From Diphasiastrum complanatum (taxonomy: Eukaryota; Streptophyta; Lycopodiopsida; Lycopodiales; Lycopodiaceae), in NCBI GenBank assembly GCA_029204225.1, contig CM055096.1, forward strand, positions 44,317,967-44,381,966: a DNA stretch of 64,000 nt, in the 5' to 3' direction. Under the pieces are notes generated by a model that did no database searches, was not told the DNA's origin, and worked only from the letters and a program-made list of their open reading frames with translations. The position numbers were made by a program, and so were the translations under genes. Shown piece by piece: positions 1-11,744 of the stretch (position 1 is the stretch's first letter; every line of letters starts with the position of its first letter).

Positions 1-408
1 GGATCAATATCACCTTCAATAGATAAAAGGCAAGATGACATCACAATTTTGTTCATCCTCATTTAAAGTGAGATCCTTGCTTTGTTCTGAATCCATTGTT
101 TTGAGCATCCTACACAAGAAACTGAAGATCAAGACTAAGTTAAGTAATTGAACACCCTTTGAGCCTTCTGAGTGTCAATAGTGTTTTCTTTTGAAGCATT
201 TCACACGTGACAAAAGTAGGATTCAAACTTGCCAAAGTGTCTCAATCCACTTTGAGTGTCTGATCTTGAAAAACTTGTCTTGTGGAATATTTGAGATTCA
301 TCTCAAATACAGTTGCAATACCTATACTGAAAGAGAGTAGCAACATTAAGTCTGATTGGAACAAGCTCAAACATATTACAATCCAATAACTAAGAAGTCT
401 TCATCTAA

Positions 409-1203
409 ATGGCACCTCTGGGAGGATATCTTCTAGAAGCAAATGAAAGACTAAATACTTCTAATTACTCAATTTGGAAGTTCAGAATGGAGTCTATTTT
501 GATACTCCAGGATGTTATGGACATTGTGCTTGGTGTTGAGGAGAGCCTCAAGCACAGGCTGAAATTCCTAAGTATAGGAAGAGAGCTAAAATGGCTCTGC
601 ATTTCATTAAGATGAATGTATCTAATGAAATTTTGAGAGAGATAGGATTTTGCACCATAGCTAAAGATGCTTGGGATGCACTTAAGTCCATCTATGAAGC
701 AAAGAATACTTCTAGAATACTCACTCTTAGGAATCAGATTTTCCAAAGTTTCCAAAGAAGTGAGGAGAGTGCATCAAACTATGTTCTGAGAGTTAAAGAT
801 TTACATAGAGAGCTTTCCTGTGTTGGTGTTACTATTAACCAAGATGAGCTAGTTCAAGTCATTTTAAATGGCTTGAAAGATGGCTATGATAATCTTGTTT
901 CAGTCTTTTGCCATTAAGGAGGAGTTGCCTAATCTAGAAACTCTCCAAGGAATTATTATTTCTAAAGAAGCTAGGCAAAGCTATAAACTTTCCAGGATGA
1001 ACAAACTCGGGCATGGTGCAAGTGATTTCTTGTGTGGCAAGAAGGGGCACTATGCCTCTAATTGTTTTAAGAAGAAGAACTCAAGCAAGCAAATCTCTCC
1101 AAAGAGATTGAAGAAGATTCTGTTGCAAGTGATGGAGAAGGATCACTTATGGTATCCAATTTTTCTTCATCACCTTTCAAGAAAGATGGAGCTTGGTACA
1201 TAG
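409..1203 (+). pseudogene. gag: copia gag (nucleocapsid) remnant, A1
   Basis: Copia Gag packages the element RNA into virus-like particles. The start ATG gives MAPLGGYLLEANERLN, followed by an N-S/T-NYxxWKxRMESIL motif typical of copia Gag (UBN2 type). The reading frame moves three times between 409 and 1203 (pieces at 409-615, 591-917 and 880-1203), so single-base indels have broken it. A CCHC zinc knuckle lies near 1030-1065, but only CGKKGHYASNC is left and the first Cys is missing. Copy B at 34.6 kb keeps all four ligands (CFFCGKKGHYATNC). The gene cannot make a full Gag. Assignment to copia gag is secure from the knuckle and the protease that follows. Confidence 0.78.
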
Positions 1204-1991
1204 ATAGTGGAGCTTCTTCACATATGTGTTGTTCAAAGGAGTCTTTTGACTTAATTGTACCTTACAAAAGGACTTAAGAGATCTATTTACACTGCTAATG
1301 ATCATGAATGCTCTATAGAAGGAATTGGCAACATTCCATTGAAACTTGCTTCTTCAAAACTTCTTGCACTTTTCTAATGTTCTTTTCATTCCAAAACTTA
1401 CAAAAAACTTGATTAGTGTGGGAAAGTTGCTTGATAATGGTTGTGATGTAAAGTTCAACTCCAATACTTGCTTTATCAAGAATAATGATGAGATCCTAGC
1501 TGATGGATCTAGATGTGGTGGAATTTTCAAGTTGAATTCTTATGAGAATGCAAACCTTTGTGAAGTTGCTTTTTTTATCTGAGGAGGAGTTGTGGCATAG
1601 AAGGTTGGGGCATCCTAACTTTAAATCTATATCTTCTATGGTCAAGAAAGTGAAGGCTATTGGCCTTCCAAAAACTCTTTCCAAAGATTTCAAGCCTTGT
1701 GAGGCTTGTGCTACTGCAAAATCACATAGAAAGCCACATCAGAAGTCTTTTATAAAGACTACTCATCCTTTGGAGCTTATACACTCGAATGTTCATTTTT
1801 TCTCTTCTAAAAGTATTGGTGGTGCAACATGTTTTGTCACCTTTATTGATGACTTTACTAGATATACTTGGATGTATCTACTTTCTTCAAAAGCTATGGT
1901 AATTGATCACTTCCTAATATTCAAAGCTTATGTTGAGAAACAATTTTCTTTCAAAGTTAAACCTTTAAGATGTGATGTTTTGATGTTTTAA
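1188..1991 (+). pseudogene. pol: copia protease, GAG-pre-integrase and integrase N-terminus, A1
   Basis: The aspartic protease active site WYIDSGASSHM begins at 1194, with the catalytic Asp codon at 1203. The frame then shifts: 1346-1582 holds the protease C-terminal half (NLISVGKLLDNG), and 1542-1991 holds the GAG-pre-integrase motif ELWHRRLGHPN with its H-H-C-C zinc site (CEACATAKSH). The integrase core starts at LELIHSNVHF. Related copies have HSDVHF at this point, so the first catalytic Asp is now Asn. FIDDFTRYTWMY follows. The sequence ends just after KPLR-x-D, before the glycine-rich GGEY motif. This is a dead pol fragment with at least two frameshifts and a lost integrase residue. Confidence 0.78.
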
Positions 1992-2384
1992 GAGTTAGAG
2001 ATTAAGATTCATCTTTCACTTGTTTTCATTTCATTCTCTCCATTAATTCCATTTTCATTTTGTTATATCCAATGTGCATAATGTAAATAATTCTATTTCA
2101 AACTAATGGATACAATATTGAATGTTTAGCATTTGTAGCCTTTTTTCTCTTTTGATTTTGAAGCATTTGATGTGTTCTTTGTTTCTTGTCTTCTGCTGGA
2201 ACCATGGTTTGAATGTATTTCTTGATGAATCTTGGGTTTGGGTTGCATGTCTGTGTCTGTAGTAGTTTGGTTTCTGGATGACTCTTGAAGATCTTTGTGA
2301 GGAGGTTTTATTTGCAAGCTTCTTTGGGTTCGATTCCAATTCTGATCTATGTGCTAGGTTTGACCACTATACTACTACAATGAG
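1992..2384. other. no gene seen
   Basis: AT-rich DNA between the break of copia A1 and a short gag fragment. Overlapping short open frames on the minus strand (2103-2339) have no domain signature and look fortuitous. Confidence 0.5.
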
Positions 2385-2490
2385 AGAGCTATTATGACAA
2401 TCTTGTCCAATCCTATGTTATCAAGGAAGAGCTACCAAGCTTGGAGGCATTGCAAGCTCTTCTTATAGTGGTTGTGAGAAAAGTTTTTGA
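2385..2490 (+). pseudogene. short copia gag fragment
   Basis: One frame reads YDNLVQSYVIKEELPSLEAL, closely matching the Gag segment of copia A1 at about 885-945 (YDNLV...EELPNLETL). It is a roughly 35-codon relic of the same family with no flanking protease or LTR. This suggests a heavily deleted copy or rearranged debris. Confidence 0.55.
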
Positions 2491-3002
2491 TTCTGTCCTG
2501 TGGTAGAATTTGCAAACATTGGCGTCGATGCCGGGCTTGCAAACACAACTCACAAACCTGTCAAAATGTTTCACTCACCATTTAGCTGAGGCCCCGCACA
2601 AACATTGTATGTTTTAACAAAAATCCTACAAGAAACATATCAATGCAGACCATTTGGATCTACTAATCTATTTGCGAACTCAGAACAAACGTTGATAAGT
2701 TGTATCTCTATCAAACTTTGTGAGACAAAATTGTTGCTAGCTATTTAGCAACCTCTGTAGTTGAGAAGTAGAGTTGATATTAGCTGAGAGTAAAATCGTA
2801 GCAAACCATGGAGGATCAATGCTAGTAGAAGTAGTTCAGTTCTACATCGCTTTTGTTTGTGTTGCTTGTTGTACTCCATTCTTTATTTCTCCAAGCACAT
2901 ATTCAAATTTCTTGTTTGTCAGATCCTAATGGTTTCAGAGTGCCCCTATTGATCATTTAGATCTATGCAAACTGACACCACACATTCCAAAAATCCACTG
3001 TC
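2491..3002. other. no gene seen
   Basis: Non-coding stretch with no recognised repeat or domain. It leads into the T-rich repeat block. Confidence 0.4.
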
Positions 3003-4085
3003 GCACCGTTGTTTTGCATTGCCAGTTCAAAATTTGAGTTCTTAATTTTTTTGAGTTATCGATTTTTGCATCCATCATTTTTTTTGTTTTTGATTTTCAA
3101 TTTCTCCGATTTTTTCGATTTATTCAATTTCTTCAAATTTTCAAGTTTCTCCACTTTTATCGAATTTTCTCAGGTTTTATTCGCCGTGCATTCGCCAAAC
3201 ATTTCAAACAAAAAAATTCAAAAAAAATTTCATCTGAAGATTGCATCCAACGACTACAAAAAAACCCAAAAACAATGCAAATTTTTTCTCAAACAACTAC
3301 ATTTGTTGTTTTTCTCAGTCTGGTATTTCCTATTTTTTGACTTTTTGGGATTTCAGTCTTTTTTCTATCTGACGAGTGATTTTTTAGAAAAATTTCATTT
3401 TTTTTTTAGTCTCTCCAATTTTTTCAATTTTTTGAGTCTCTCCACTTTTTTCGAGTTTCCAACGTCGCACCGTTATTTTGCACCGCCAGTACAAATTCGA
3501 GTTTTTTCAAAATTTTGATTTTCTCGATTGTTCACCTTCTTCGATTCTTTGATATTTGCATCCACCAAACTGCATAATAAATTTTACATCCGCTGACCTA
3601 CAGTAAATTTGCATCCGTCGTTATTTCAGATTTTCTAGTTTTAAAATTTTTGAGTTTTTCTCAGAAAATTCCGTCCAACGTTATCCCCACCTTTTTCGAT
3701 TTTTCGAATTGCTCGAAGATTTTCGAGTTTTTTAAAGTTTTTACATGTTTTGAGTTTCTACTATTTTTTGAGTTTTTTTTTTTTTAATTTCTATCCGTCG
3801 TGCATCCGATAACAATTTACAACAAAAAATTCAGTCCGACAATCCCATCTGACGATTGCATCCAACGACTGTCAAAAAACAAAAATAAAAAAAACAATAA
3901 ATTTTTTTCTCGGACAATTACATCTACGGTTTTTTTTTTTTTCTCAAATCAGTATTTTTTTGAGTTTTTGGATTTTTTTTTTCCATCCGACAAGTTTTGG
4001 AATCCTTTTTATTTTTTCGAGTTTTGAAATATTTTCTATTTATTCGAAGTTTTTTTTTTGATTTTAAACGAATCAACCAAGTAGT
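3003..4085. repeat. T-rich degenerate repeat block
   Basis: The plus strand is strongly T-rich, with recurring TTTTCGAGTTT-like units. Longer duplicated segments are visible: CGCACCGTTnTTTTGCAnnGCCAG at about 3003 and 3464, and GATTGCATCCAACGACT at about 3238 and 3855. The block therefore looks like a decayed tandem or segmental repeat. The open frames across it (Phe/Ser-rich) are composition artefacts. Confidence 0.6.
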
Positions 4086-4130
4086 GTAGATCTAAACCAA
4101 ACTGCTCCTGCTATTCAAAATCGAACTACC

Positions 4131-4424
4131 ATGTCCAATGGAATAGTTGCGACTCAAGCACACCAACCTATGCATCAACATCTAGAGGCACATGCACCTA
4201 CAATGCGAGAAATGTACTTGAATGCAACTTCTCAAACAACAAGACCTCAACCAATGGATTCACATGAAGTTGTTCATGTGCCATGCAGTCAAGGGATCTA
4301 TTCAAATGGAGATGCTTATCAACTTTTATATTATCCTGTAGAAACAAATGAATATTTCTCTCATTCGACACTTCATGATGAATATCAATACCAAGATCAC
4401 AATGATTCATCATGTGAAGATTAG
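4131..4424 (+). CDS. hypothetical Gln/His/Tyr-rich protein or terminal exon, 97 aa
   Basis: I do not recognise this protein. The frame is open upstream of the ATG back to about 4068 and ends at a TAG near 4424. The product has no transmembrane segment or signal peptide. It is rich in His, Gln and Tyr, with an acidic end (NDSSCED). A T-rich tract immediately upstream would suit a splice acceptor, so this could be the last exon of a host gene. It could equally be a piece of an unknown transposon, because an LTR follows within about 100-700 bp. The evidence is length, composition and clean borders only. It may not be a gene. Confidence 0.25.
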   Translation: MSNGIVATQAHQPMHQHLEAHAPTMREMYLNATSQTTRPQPMDSHEVVHVPCSQGIYSNGDAYQLLYYPVETNEYFSHSTLHDEYQYQDHNDSSCED

Positions 4425-4479
4425 TAAAATATTATCTTCCTATCTCAAGTTTTGGGGCCATGTCTTTGGTTATTTCCAT

Positions 4480-5137
4480 TGTAATCTATGTTGTACATAA
4501 AGGTATGTGAATTGAGCACATAACCTTCTAGAATAGGTCGAGTTTGAGTTAGGTAGATTCAAAATTGATGACATGCAAAAGTTTAGATAGAATGTCTTTC
4601 TGTATGCATGCAAGCCACATGCAATCAGTGCATGCAACATGCAAAGTGGTTTTTGTGATCTACACATGTCTAGGCATTATTATGAGTTGACATGCAGTAC
4701 ATGCAATATCCATGCATGCAGTTACACATGTGGATCCTTAGTAGTTGAGTTAAATGAGTTAAGTGGACTTTCCATGCAACTCCACTATAGGAATTCGAGT
4801 TTCTTTCATGTAGGGAAATCTTGGCATGTTTTGCCATATTGTGAATAATGAGATTTTGGTCTTTTGGACTCATTGTCTCTCTACCAAAGTGTCTCATCAT
4901 TGATTTTCTCTCTCTACTCTAGAGCAGCCTATTTTTCTTATACTGAGCACTTAGAATTATTTCTGACATTCATTCCTCATAGTAAGAAATTAGATTTTTC
5001 AATCAGATGTATGCCATTGTGCTCTTGCCATAGATTTTTCAAGTATACTGTTCTCTGATCAATCTTGTGCAATCACAACACCTTTGTAAGATCTTGTAGG
5101 GTGTGTGGTGAAGTTCACACGTGCTAAAAACTTCACA
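4480..5137 (+). repeat. copia LTR (A2), 5' edge uncertain
   Basis: The segment ends in ...CTTCACA immediately before the primer-binding site, as an LTR should. The interior is rich in CATGCA words, resembling the LTR fragments at 7063-7718 and 40966-41703. I could not fix the TG start. It lies somewhere between about 4.43 and 4.57 kb. Confidence 0.55.
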
Positions 5138-5149
5138 TGGTATCAGAGC
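5138..5149 (+). promoter_or_regulatory. primer-binding site, tRNA-iMet type
   Basis: TGGTATCAGAGC directly abuts the LTR end. It is complementary to the 3' end of initiator-Met tRNA, the usual primer for minus-strand DNA synthesis in plant copia elements. Confidence 0.85.
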
Positions 5150-5534
5150 TTCATGCTTTGAAGAGGTGAGGGTGTATACATCAGGACAACAATGCTTTTG
5201 TTTGCAAGAACTCGGATTTGGGAGAGGGATCCAAACTCCTGAGAAACAAGCTATCTGTGGATCATAAGTGGATCAAAACGAGTTTGATCTGCTCCAACAG
5301 AGCCCTATACGGACAGAGGGCTCACACGTGTGAATCAACCTTCATTAATTGAGTGCTACTTCTCAAGGATTGATCCAAATTTGATGTTTAATAGCTTGTT
5401 GGATAGGTATTGAAGAGTAAAATGTGTTGCTCGAGTTTCTAAATCAATTTGATTCGTTTTTTAGAAGAGTTTTAGGCAAGCAGAGAGTTTGAGAGAGTAC
5501 TCAACTCATGGGATATGCCAAAGTGAGCACACTT

Positions 5535-7054
5535 CAGTTCTTAAGCATCAAAACCAAGCATCCATTTGAACTCGTGCACTCTGATGTTCATTTCTCTTCA
5601 ACCAAAAGCAAAGGAGGAGCAAATTGCTTTGTTTCCTTTGTAGATGATGATACAAGATATTCTTGGATCTATATGATGTCTTCTAAAGCCATGATTTATG
5701 ATATTTTCCTTACTTTCAAAGCTTATGTAGAAAAGCAGTTTACTTTCAAGTTGAAAGCCTTGAGAAGTGACAGTGGAGGAGAATACACCTCCAATAAGTT
5801 TAAAGACTTTTGTGAGAGAGAGGGAATTCAAAGAGAGTCTTCTTGTTCATATACTCCTCAACAAAATGGAGTTGCTAAGAGAAAAAAATAGAACTTTGTG
5901 TGAATGTGCAAAAGCCATTAGGCTAGAAGCCTCTCTACCTAAAGAATTTTGGAGAGAAGCAGTTGCATGTGCAAACTATCTTTGTAATAGGCTTCCTAAT
6001 CTTGCAATAGGAGAAAAAAGACCATTTGAGATGTTGTATAAGAAAAGCCTAAGCTAGATCATCTTAGGATTTTTGGCTGTGTATGCTTTGTGCATGTACC
6101 TCTAGAAACTAGGAAGAAGGAAGATCCTAGTGTAGTTAAAGGAATTTTTGTAGGATATGCATCTACTAAAAAAGCATACAAAGTATACCTTCCCTCTACT
6201 GACAAGAATGTTGTTAGTAGAGATGTAATCTTCCATGAAGATCAGAAGTTTAATTTGGATGATGCACAGATCAAGGAGTCTCATGCGAGATCTACAATTA
6301 TCAATCTTGATGCTGCTCAAGAAGTGGTGAGACCGAGGCTTGAGGAGGAGCAACTTCAAGCAACCACACCAAGAAGATCTACACGAGCAAGATCTGAGCC
6401 AAGGAGGCTCACATATGATGAAGAAGGAAGGCAAGTGGAAGGTGAAACCTCCTATCATGCTCTCTTCATATCGAATGAAGAGCCTAAAGATGTACAAGAA
6501 GCACTTCAATCCAAGATGTGGATTAAAGCAATGACCCAAGAGTTTGAAGCCTTGATGTCAAATAACACATGGGAGCTTGTGGAGCCACCAAACAACATGC
6601 ATGTGATTGGATGTAAGTGGGTTTTCAGAATCAAGTATAATCATGATGGATCTATCAATAAGTATAAAGCAAGACTTTGTGCCAAAGGCTACTCACAAAT
6701 CAAAGGCCTTGACTATGAAGACACCTTTGCACCAGGTGCAAAAATGGTAACAATCAGAATACTCATATCTCTTATATGTTTTCACAATTGGAGTATGTTC
6801 CAGCTTGATGTTTATAATGCATTTCTCAATGAATACCTTGAGGAGGAGATTTACATGGAGCAACCTCCTAGTTTTGTGAAAGAAGGTGAAGAATCAAAAG
6901 TTTGTCTTTTGTTCAAAAGTCTCTGTGGACTGAAACAAGCACCAAGGTCTTGGTTTGCAAGGCTCAACTCCTATCTCATATCACTCGGATTTTGTCAGTG
7001 AATATGACCCTTCTATGTATTATAAGTTTGTAGATAACTTTGTGGATGTACCAT
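5535..7054 (+). pseudogene. pol: copia integrase and partial reverse transcriptase, A2
   Basis: Integrase starts at KTKHPFELVHSDVHF and keeps the first two catalytic Asp motifs (HSDVHF and LRSDSGGEY). The expected Glu in NGVAERKN reads NGVAKRKK, and an extra A in the A-run near 5885 shifts the frame. The post-core region (LPKEFWREAVACANYL, then KGIFVGYASTKKAYKVYL) precedes RT, which has NNTWELVEPP, the CKWVFRIKYNHDGS block, DYEDTFAP and the LCGLKQAPRSWFARL block. The frame breaks again near 7000, and homology continues as EYDPSMYYKF to about 7054. The YVDD catalytic motif and RNase H are absent, so this copy is inactive. Confidence 0.8.
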
Positions 7055-7062
7055 AAATGTGT

Positions 7063-7718
7063 GAATTATCTTTACCAAGCTTTGTGTTAGCATATAGATC
7101 AATTGAAGAGTGAAAATCACAATCTATCTCTAGATTCTATGGCTAGATCACAATCTAGAATGCTAATAACCAAACTATGATTGCTTTAATTTCACACGTT
7201 TGGAAAAAGTACAAATAAATTCATGCATGAGAGAAAGCCTCATACTCAGGTTAGAGAGAGAATGGCAATTCAAGCTTAATTGTACAAAATCCAAACTGAC
7301 AAAAAGATAGCATCTATGCTTGATTCATCATCAAAATTTGTGAGAGATCCCACATACTTATATACTGATGGTACTAGCTCGAGGTAGCACTAGCCTTCAA
7401 TCACATTTTACCACTTCTAAGAGTAGTAACTACCAAAATATTGACACCTACAACTTTGCATGTTGAGACATGCAACTTTATACACCTACTTTCTACATGT
7501 GTCATTTCTAGACTACAAATGTACAAATGTTCATGCATGTGCCAATACAAGTCTTAGTTTGCTTTGCATGTCATATTTGGCAAACTTAGACATTATGCAT
7601 GTGTAGTGGCTCGAGTTTCTACTAGGCCAAATTTGGCTTCTTCATGTCTAACAACTACATGCATGATGGAAAACTTCATCAACCCCAAAAGTCAAGATAT
7701 ATGGCTTTATCATTTTCA
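7063..7718 (-). repeat. LTR fragment, inverted relative to copia A2
   Basis: Read on the minus strand, this matches 40966-41703 on the plus strand through most of its length. Shared landmarks are ATATCTTGACTTTTGGGGTTG, the CTACACATGCATAATGTC region, the TATATA box area, and the TAGCATTCTAGATTGTGATC-like stretch. The minus-strand start is TGAAAATGATAAAGCC and the end falls near ATTCACAC. No coding region or primer site adjoins it in the right orientation, so it is a solo or truncated LTR. Confidence 0.65.
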
Positions 7719-7821
7719 ACAACTAATTTATAGAAACCTGGAAATTGTGGCAACCAAGGACACGTAGAGATACCTCGCCTTCCAACACATTCTTCAATAT
7801 GAGACACTCATGTATAAATTT

Positions 7822-7823
<2 letters not shown>

Positions 7824-7912
<89 letters not shown>
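7824..7912. repeat. (CT)n microsatellite
   Basis: An uninterrupted run of about 44 CT dinucleotides. Confidence 0.95.
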
Positions 7913-7917
<5 letters not shown>

Positions 7918-9453
7918 ATTCTCATTTTATCTTAGACTTGTGAGCTCACCTTGACATCTATATTTTCTTTGATGCATGTGGTTATAAGTGTGTTGCCTCA
8001 AAATGACATGCTCACCCTAATGTATACAATTGCATCAATTCACATGTACTATCTCAAACTAGCATGTGCCCACCCATCTTTTTGTTAAGAAAATCAACCT
8101 AAAGCCCAAGGACAAGTGTTGGAAACTAGCCCAACATTGAGCCACACTAACCAACCAAAGCACAAATAACTTAGATGCAAACCAACCAAGCCAACCAAGG
8201 TAACAAGCATTCAAGCCAAACTAGTTCAACCCATGGTTCAAAGTTCAATTATGAGCTTAACAAAGTTCACATGTAGGTAGCAAATATTAAAATACAAGCC
8301 AATATTCAATAAAATGGCTTAAAAGAGTCCCATATTGTGGGGGCATATAGAACCCCTAGAATATGGATCCTAGGTGAAAATTGGTCCCAAGGAAAAAGAT
8401 GAGTAGAAGCTTAAACTTGGCATTGATTGAACACTAAAATCCATAGGGTAATGAAAGATAGTTTAAGAAAATAATAAGTCTCAACTTTATTAATGTAATA
8501 ACAACATTTTTTTTCCAGCTATGGGACAAACTTGTCTCAAGGTTGATGACATGCCTAAACATAGGCAGCATTTAACTAGGAGATTGACATCTGGGTTTTC
8601 ACTTGCTTGAGTCACAATGCAACGCCGTCTATAGTTCTATTACCATATTTCCCTTCTTCTCTCCTAAACATGGAGGCCTATTTTGTCAAGCACATTATTG
8701 TGGACTTGGAATAATTTTGGAACCATAGAGGATACACTTGAGCAATGACTTATGAGGGGGAGATGCTAGACTAGCACTATCTTGTTGTGTTGCAAGAAGC
8801 GCTAACATTTAGAGTTGAGAGTAGTTCTTAAGGTTGAAACCTAGCCAACTACATTACATGGATGGAACTTTGAAGGTTAAAGGTCGAGATTGGTTTGTTC
8901 AAACATTTCCACGGATTTTGAATTATCATGTAATTGATGATACACAAAACTCTAATCCTCTAGATGAATGACCATTATCAGTTGATTCTTACATCATAGG
9001 TACCACACACCTACATTTAATGCATGACTTAAAAAATTTAAAAAAACACAAAGCATGGATTAATATGTTGCATGCCATTAGTTAAATGTGGGAATCAAGT
9101 TCACTATAAAGTCACTAATCACTTATAATGAACAACTAAAATATTTGTTTATACTCACAAAACCAATTTACAAGTGTTTAATGTGGTGTACAATACTTAA
9201 CCTAAATTCCATGATTGAGGTTTGAATATAAAACATCAAATAGTAATACAGATCAAGGTTTCCTAGTACAACCATTCTCTCTTAACAATATATGTCCTTT
9301 TGTAAAATATCAGGAGCTTGATTCACATGATACCTCATTTGAAAGGATGAACATTGTTTAGAAAGAATGACTTTCTTTATAGACTTTGTCACTAGCTTTG
9401 GGAAATGAGACACATAATATGTAGCATGTGAAAGTGCTTTGGTGGGTGGAGTG
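7913..9453. other. no gene seen
   Basis: About 1.5 kb of AT-rich intergenic DNA. There is no open frame with a domain signature and no clear repeat structure. It ends where the Gypsy-1 LTR begins. Confidence 0.5.
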
Positions 9454-9933
9454 TGTTATGTCCATGTCCTGTACAAGGGAATCGGAATTATTCCTGATGT
9501 GGATAGCCGGTTACTCCAGTTGTATGTGGTTATTAGTTATGCTACATCATTCCGGACGTGGTCGTGTTAAATAATAAATAATCATATGAGGGCCCAGTCC
9601 TATAATTGGACATAGGAGCACATGCATGGTGAAGACTGCTTTAATGCAAGAATAGGAGATCAATAGCTCAATTTAGGTTGCATGGGGATCCTAAAGGGAA
9701 TATTTTCTCTAAGAATAAGTCTAGTGGAAACTTGCCCATCCTCCTATTGTGAATTGTGATTCTTGAGCCAGTGTTTCCTCTCCTCTCTTGTGTTCTTCAC
9801 TGTGGCTTGGGGGTGGATTGGTTAGGGTATTGACTAGCCTCTCCATATTGGTTGGGTGGTTCATGCTCCACAAGTGTCCTTTTGGTTTGCATGTGATTGA
9901 AATCCTATAGATCTTCACTTGGTGGCTTTTACA
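9454..9933 (+). repeat. Gypsy-1 5' LTR
   Basis: Starts TGTTATGTCCATGTCC and ends TTTTACA. It matches 16247-16715 almost throughout, including the GGAGCACATGCATGGTGAAG and CTCCATATTGGTTGGGTGG stretches. The copies differ by scattered substitutions and a short CT-rich insertion in the 3' copy. Confidence 0.9.
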
Positions 9934-9934
9934 G

Positions 9935-9946
9935 TGGTATCAGAGC
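9935..9946 (+). promoter_or_regulatory. Gypsy-1 primer-binding site, tRNA-iMet type
   Basis: TGGTATCAGAGC sits one base after the LTR end, the normal arrangement for priming by initiator-Met tRNA. Confidence 0.88.
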
Positions 9947-11744
9947 TTGGAACACATCTACAAGGAGGTGGAGCTTGAGGATCTTGGATTTTGCAGTTCT
10001 TTTGGTGTAGCTCTTTGCTTCTTCTTCTAGGTGTTGGAATTCAATTTCAAGTAGGTGGATTCTCAGATCCTTGGTGTACTTTCAGCCTAAAGATCATAAT
10101 TGTGGATTTGTTCCATGAATTTTGAAGGAAAACATTGGATTTTTGATGAATTTAGTGAATTTTTCACCTAGAATTGATGGTCTTTGCAAGGAAATGATTA
10201 TAGGATCTGGTGTAGTACGTTTTCCAGATTTTACTTGCTGTTTTACAGTCATTAATTACAGAATTTAATGATTGCATGTTGGTTGAAAAATCAAAAGGTT
10301 GATTAGATAGTGATTTTGGACCAAAAATTGGGGTTTTTGGACCATAAATGAGCTATGGAAACCATGTTTGACTTGAATCAGAACTTTTAGTGCTTGCATG
10401 CAATGGATTTACGGGGATTTGGATTTGAAGGCACCCATTTGTGGATTTCCCCCATGAATTTGGGTCAAAATTGGTCAAAAATCATGGTTTTTTGATGTTT
10501 TTAGTACTAATTTTGGGATTAGATCTCGAAATTCTCAGCCAAGAATTGGAACGGACGTTTTTAGAGATGTAATGAAGCTTTCCCTAAGCTTTCATGAAGT
10601 TTGGTAGGGATTAGACACCATTAGGGGGCTCAAAAATTCAAAAATAGTGTATTTTTGATGATTTTTGAGCATGAATACCTCTCAATTGGGGGTCTGAACC
10701 TGTTGGTTCTTGTTACAACCTGAAAGATATGTTGGATTGCCTCTTATTTGAGCCATCATGCATCCAATTTGGATAGATGTGCATTAGACACCAACATATT
10801 GTAGTTTTGCTTGTTGAAGGAGGCCAAAAATGCATTTTTTGCATGATCTGAGCCTATGATTGCTTGTTGGACCTATTAGAAGCTTCTATGCCTCTCTAAT
10901 GAACCTTAGTAGAGTGCTTGTAACCTCTGATCCAGGGCTTTTTGGGCTAGGATGTGTTTTTTGATGATATCTCTCCACAAAAATGCGCCCTCCTACCTAT
11001 TTTTCAGGCATTTAATTCTCGCACGTGTGAAGCCAGGGGTGCAGGGTGACATGGCAACTGCCTTTTAGACCCACTCTTCCTTCGTATTGTGCTTTACAGT
11101 GACCAATTTGGTGTCCTGTAGAGACAGTTATGGCCGTCTGAAGTTTGGCAATTTTGAACTAAAATTTGCAAAATTTCGAAATTGTTTTGATGCATGCATG
11201 CTTGTAAATCAGTATAGTGCTTTCCTGATGATGGAAATGTATGGATAGACCTGTATGCATGCTTAAATGCATGTTGCATGCGTAACCAGTGATTTTGATT
11301 AGTAGAATTCTTGCATGTGACTATTTTTGGCAATTCTAGATCAAAAAGCGGATTTCCTAGCAACTAGGCCATTTACGGAAAATTTTTACTTTTTTGAAAA
11401 GGCTAGTGCATGTTGAGTTAGTTCCATGCAGGATCTTTCGAAATGATATCAATTTGAGACAGTGGCTGTGTTTTTGCAAAATCGATCTAATTAATCGATT
11501 TTCACAGTTGGTCCATTTCGAACGGATTTCGAAAATCTTAATTTTTTGTAAAAGTTAGTGGGTGGTTATAAAAAGTGTTGTTGCGTAATTTGTTCAGATA
11601 TTGATTTTGCGAAAGTTTGCTCAAACAAGTGAAAGACCTTGCTGAATGATATCAGCCAATTATGAAGGTTTTGAACGTTTCACTTATTGGTTGATGATTG
11701 GATCTCGACTAATTTAAGCATATTTTGCATGTCAGGAAATCAAT
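9947..11744 (+). other. Gypsy-1 untranslated leader
   Basis: About 1.8 kb between primer site and gag with no sustained open frame. A 1.8-kb leader is long for a chromovirus. It may hold packaging and regulatory sequence, but nothing specific can be assigned. Confidence 0.6.

Larger units (their letters stand above)
1..1991 (+). mobile_element. Ty1/copia element A1, 5' part only
   Basis: This is the 5' portion of a copia retrotransposon. About 400 bp of non-coding leader is followed by gag, protease, GAG-pre-integrase and the start of the integrase core. Homology stops shortly after the integrase motif that should read RSD, and no RT or RNase H follows. The left end is cut by the window edge, so the LTR and primer site are not visible. 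The same family occurs again as A2 at 4.5-7.05 kb (same strand) and as copy B at 33.4-35.45 kb (opposite strand). A1 overlaps A2 by about 70 codons of integrase, so they are separate copies and not one split element. Confidence 0.8.
4480..7054 (+). mobile_element. Ty1/copia element A2 with internal deletion, 3' truncated
   Basis: This copy has an LTR ending in TTCACA at 5137, a perfect iMet primer-binding site directly after it, a leader, then integrase and the N-terminal half of RT. Gag, protease and GAG-pre-integrase are missing between about 5.49 and 5.53 kb. RT homology runs to about 7054 (after a frameshift near 7000), where an inverted LTR fragment begins. The left LTR boundary is approximate. 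It belongs to the same family as A1. Confidence 0.72.

Noticed and set aside
3009-4027. Phe/Ser-rich frames that look like membrane proteins
   Set aside because: They are products of poly-T repeat DNA with no conserved features.
1-7001. A1 and A2 as one copia element split by an insertion
   Set aside because: They overlap by about 70 integrase codons, and A2 has its own LTR and primer-binding site, so they are separate copies.
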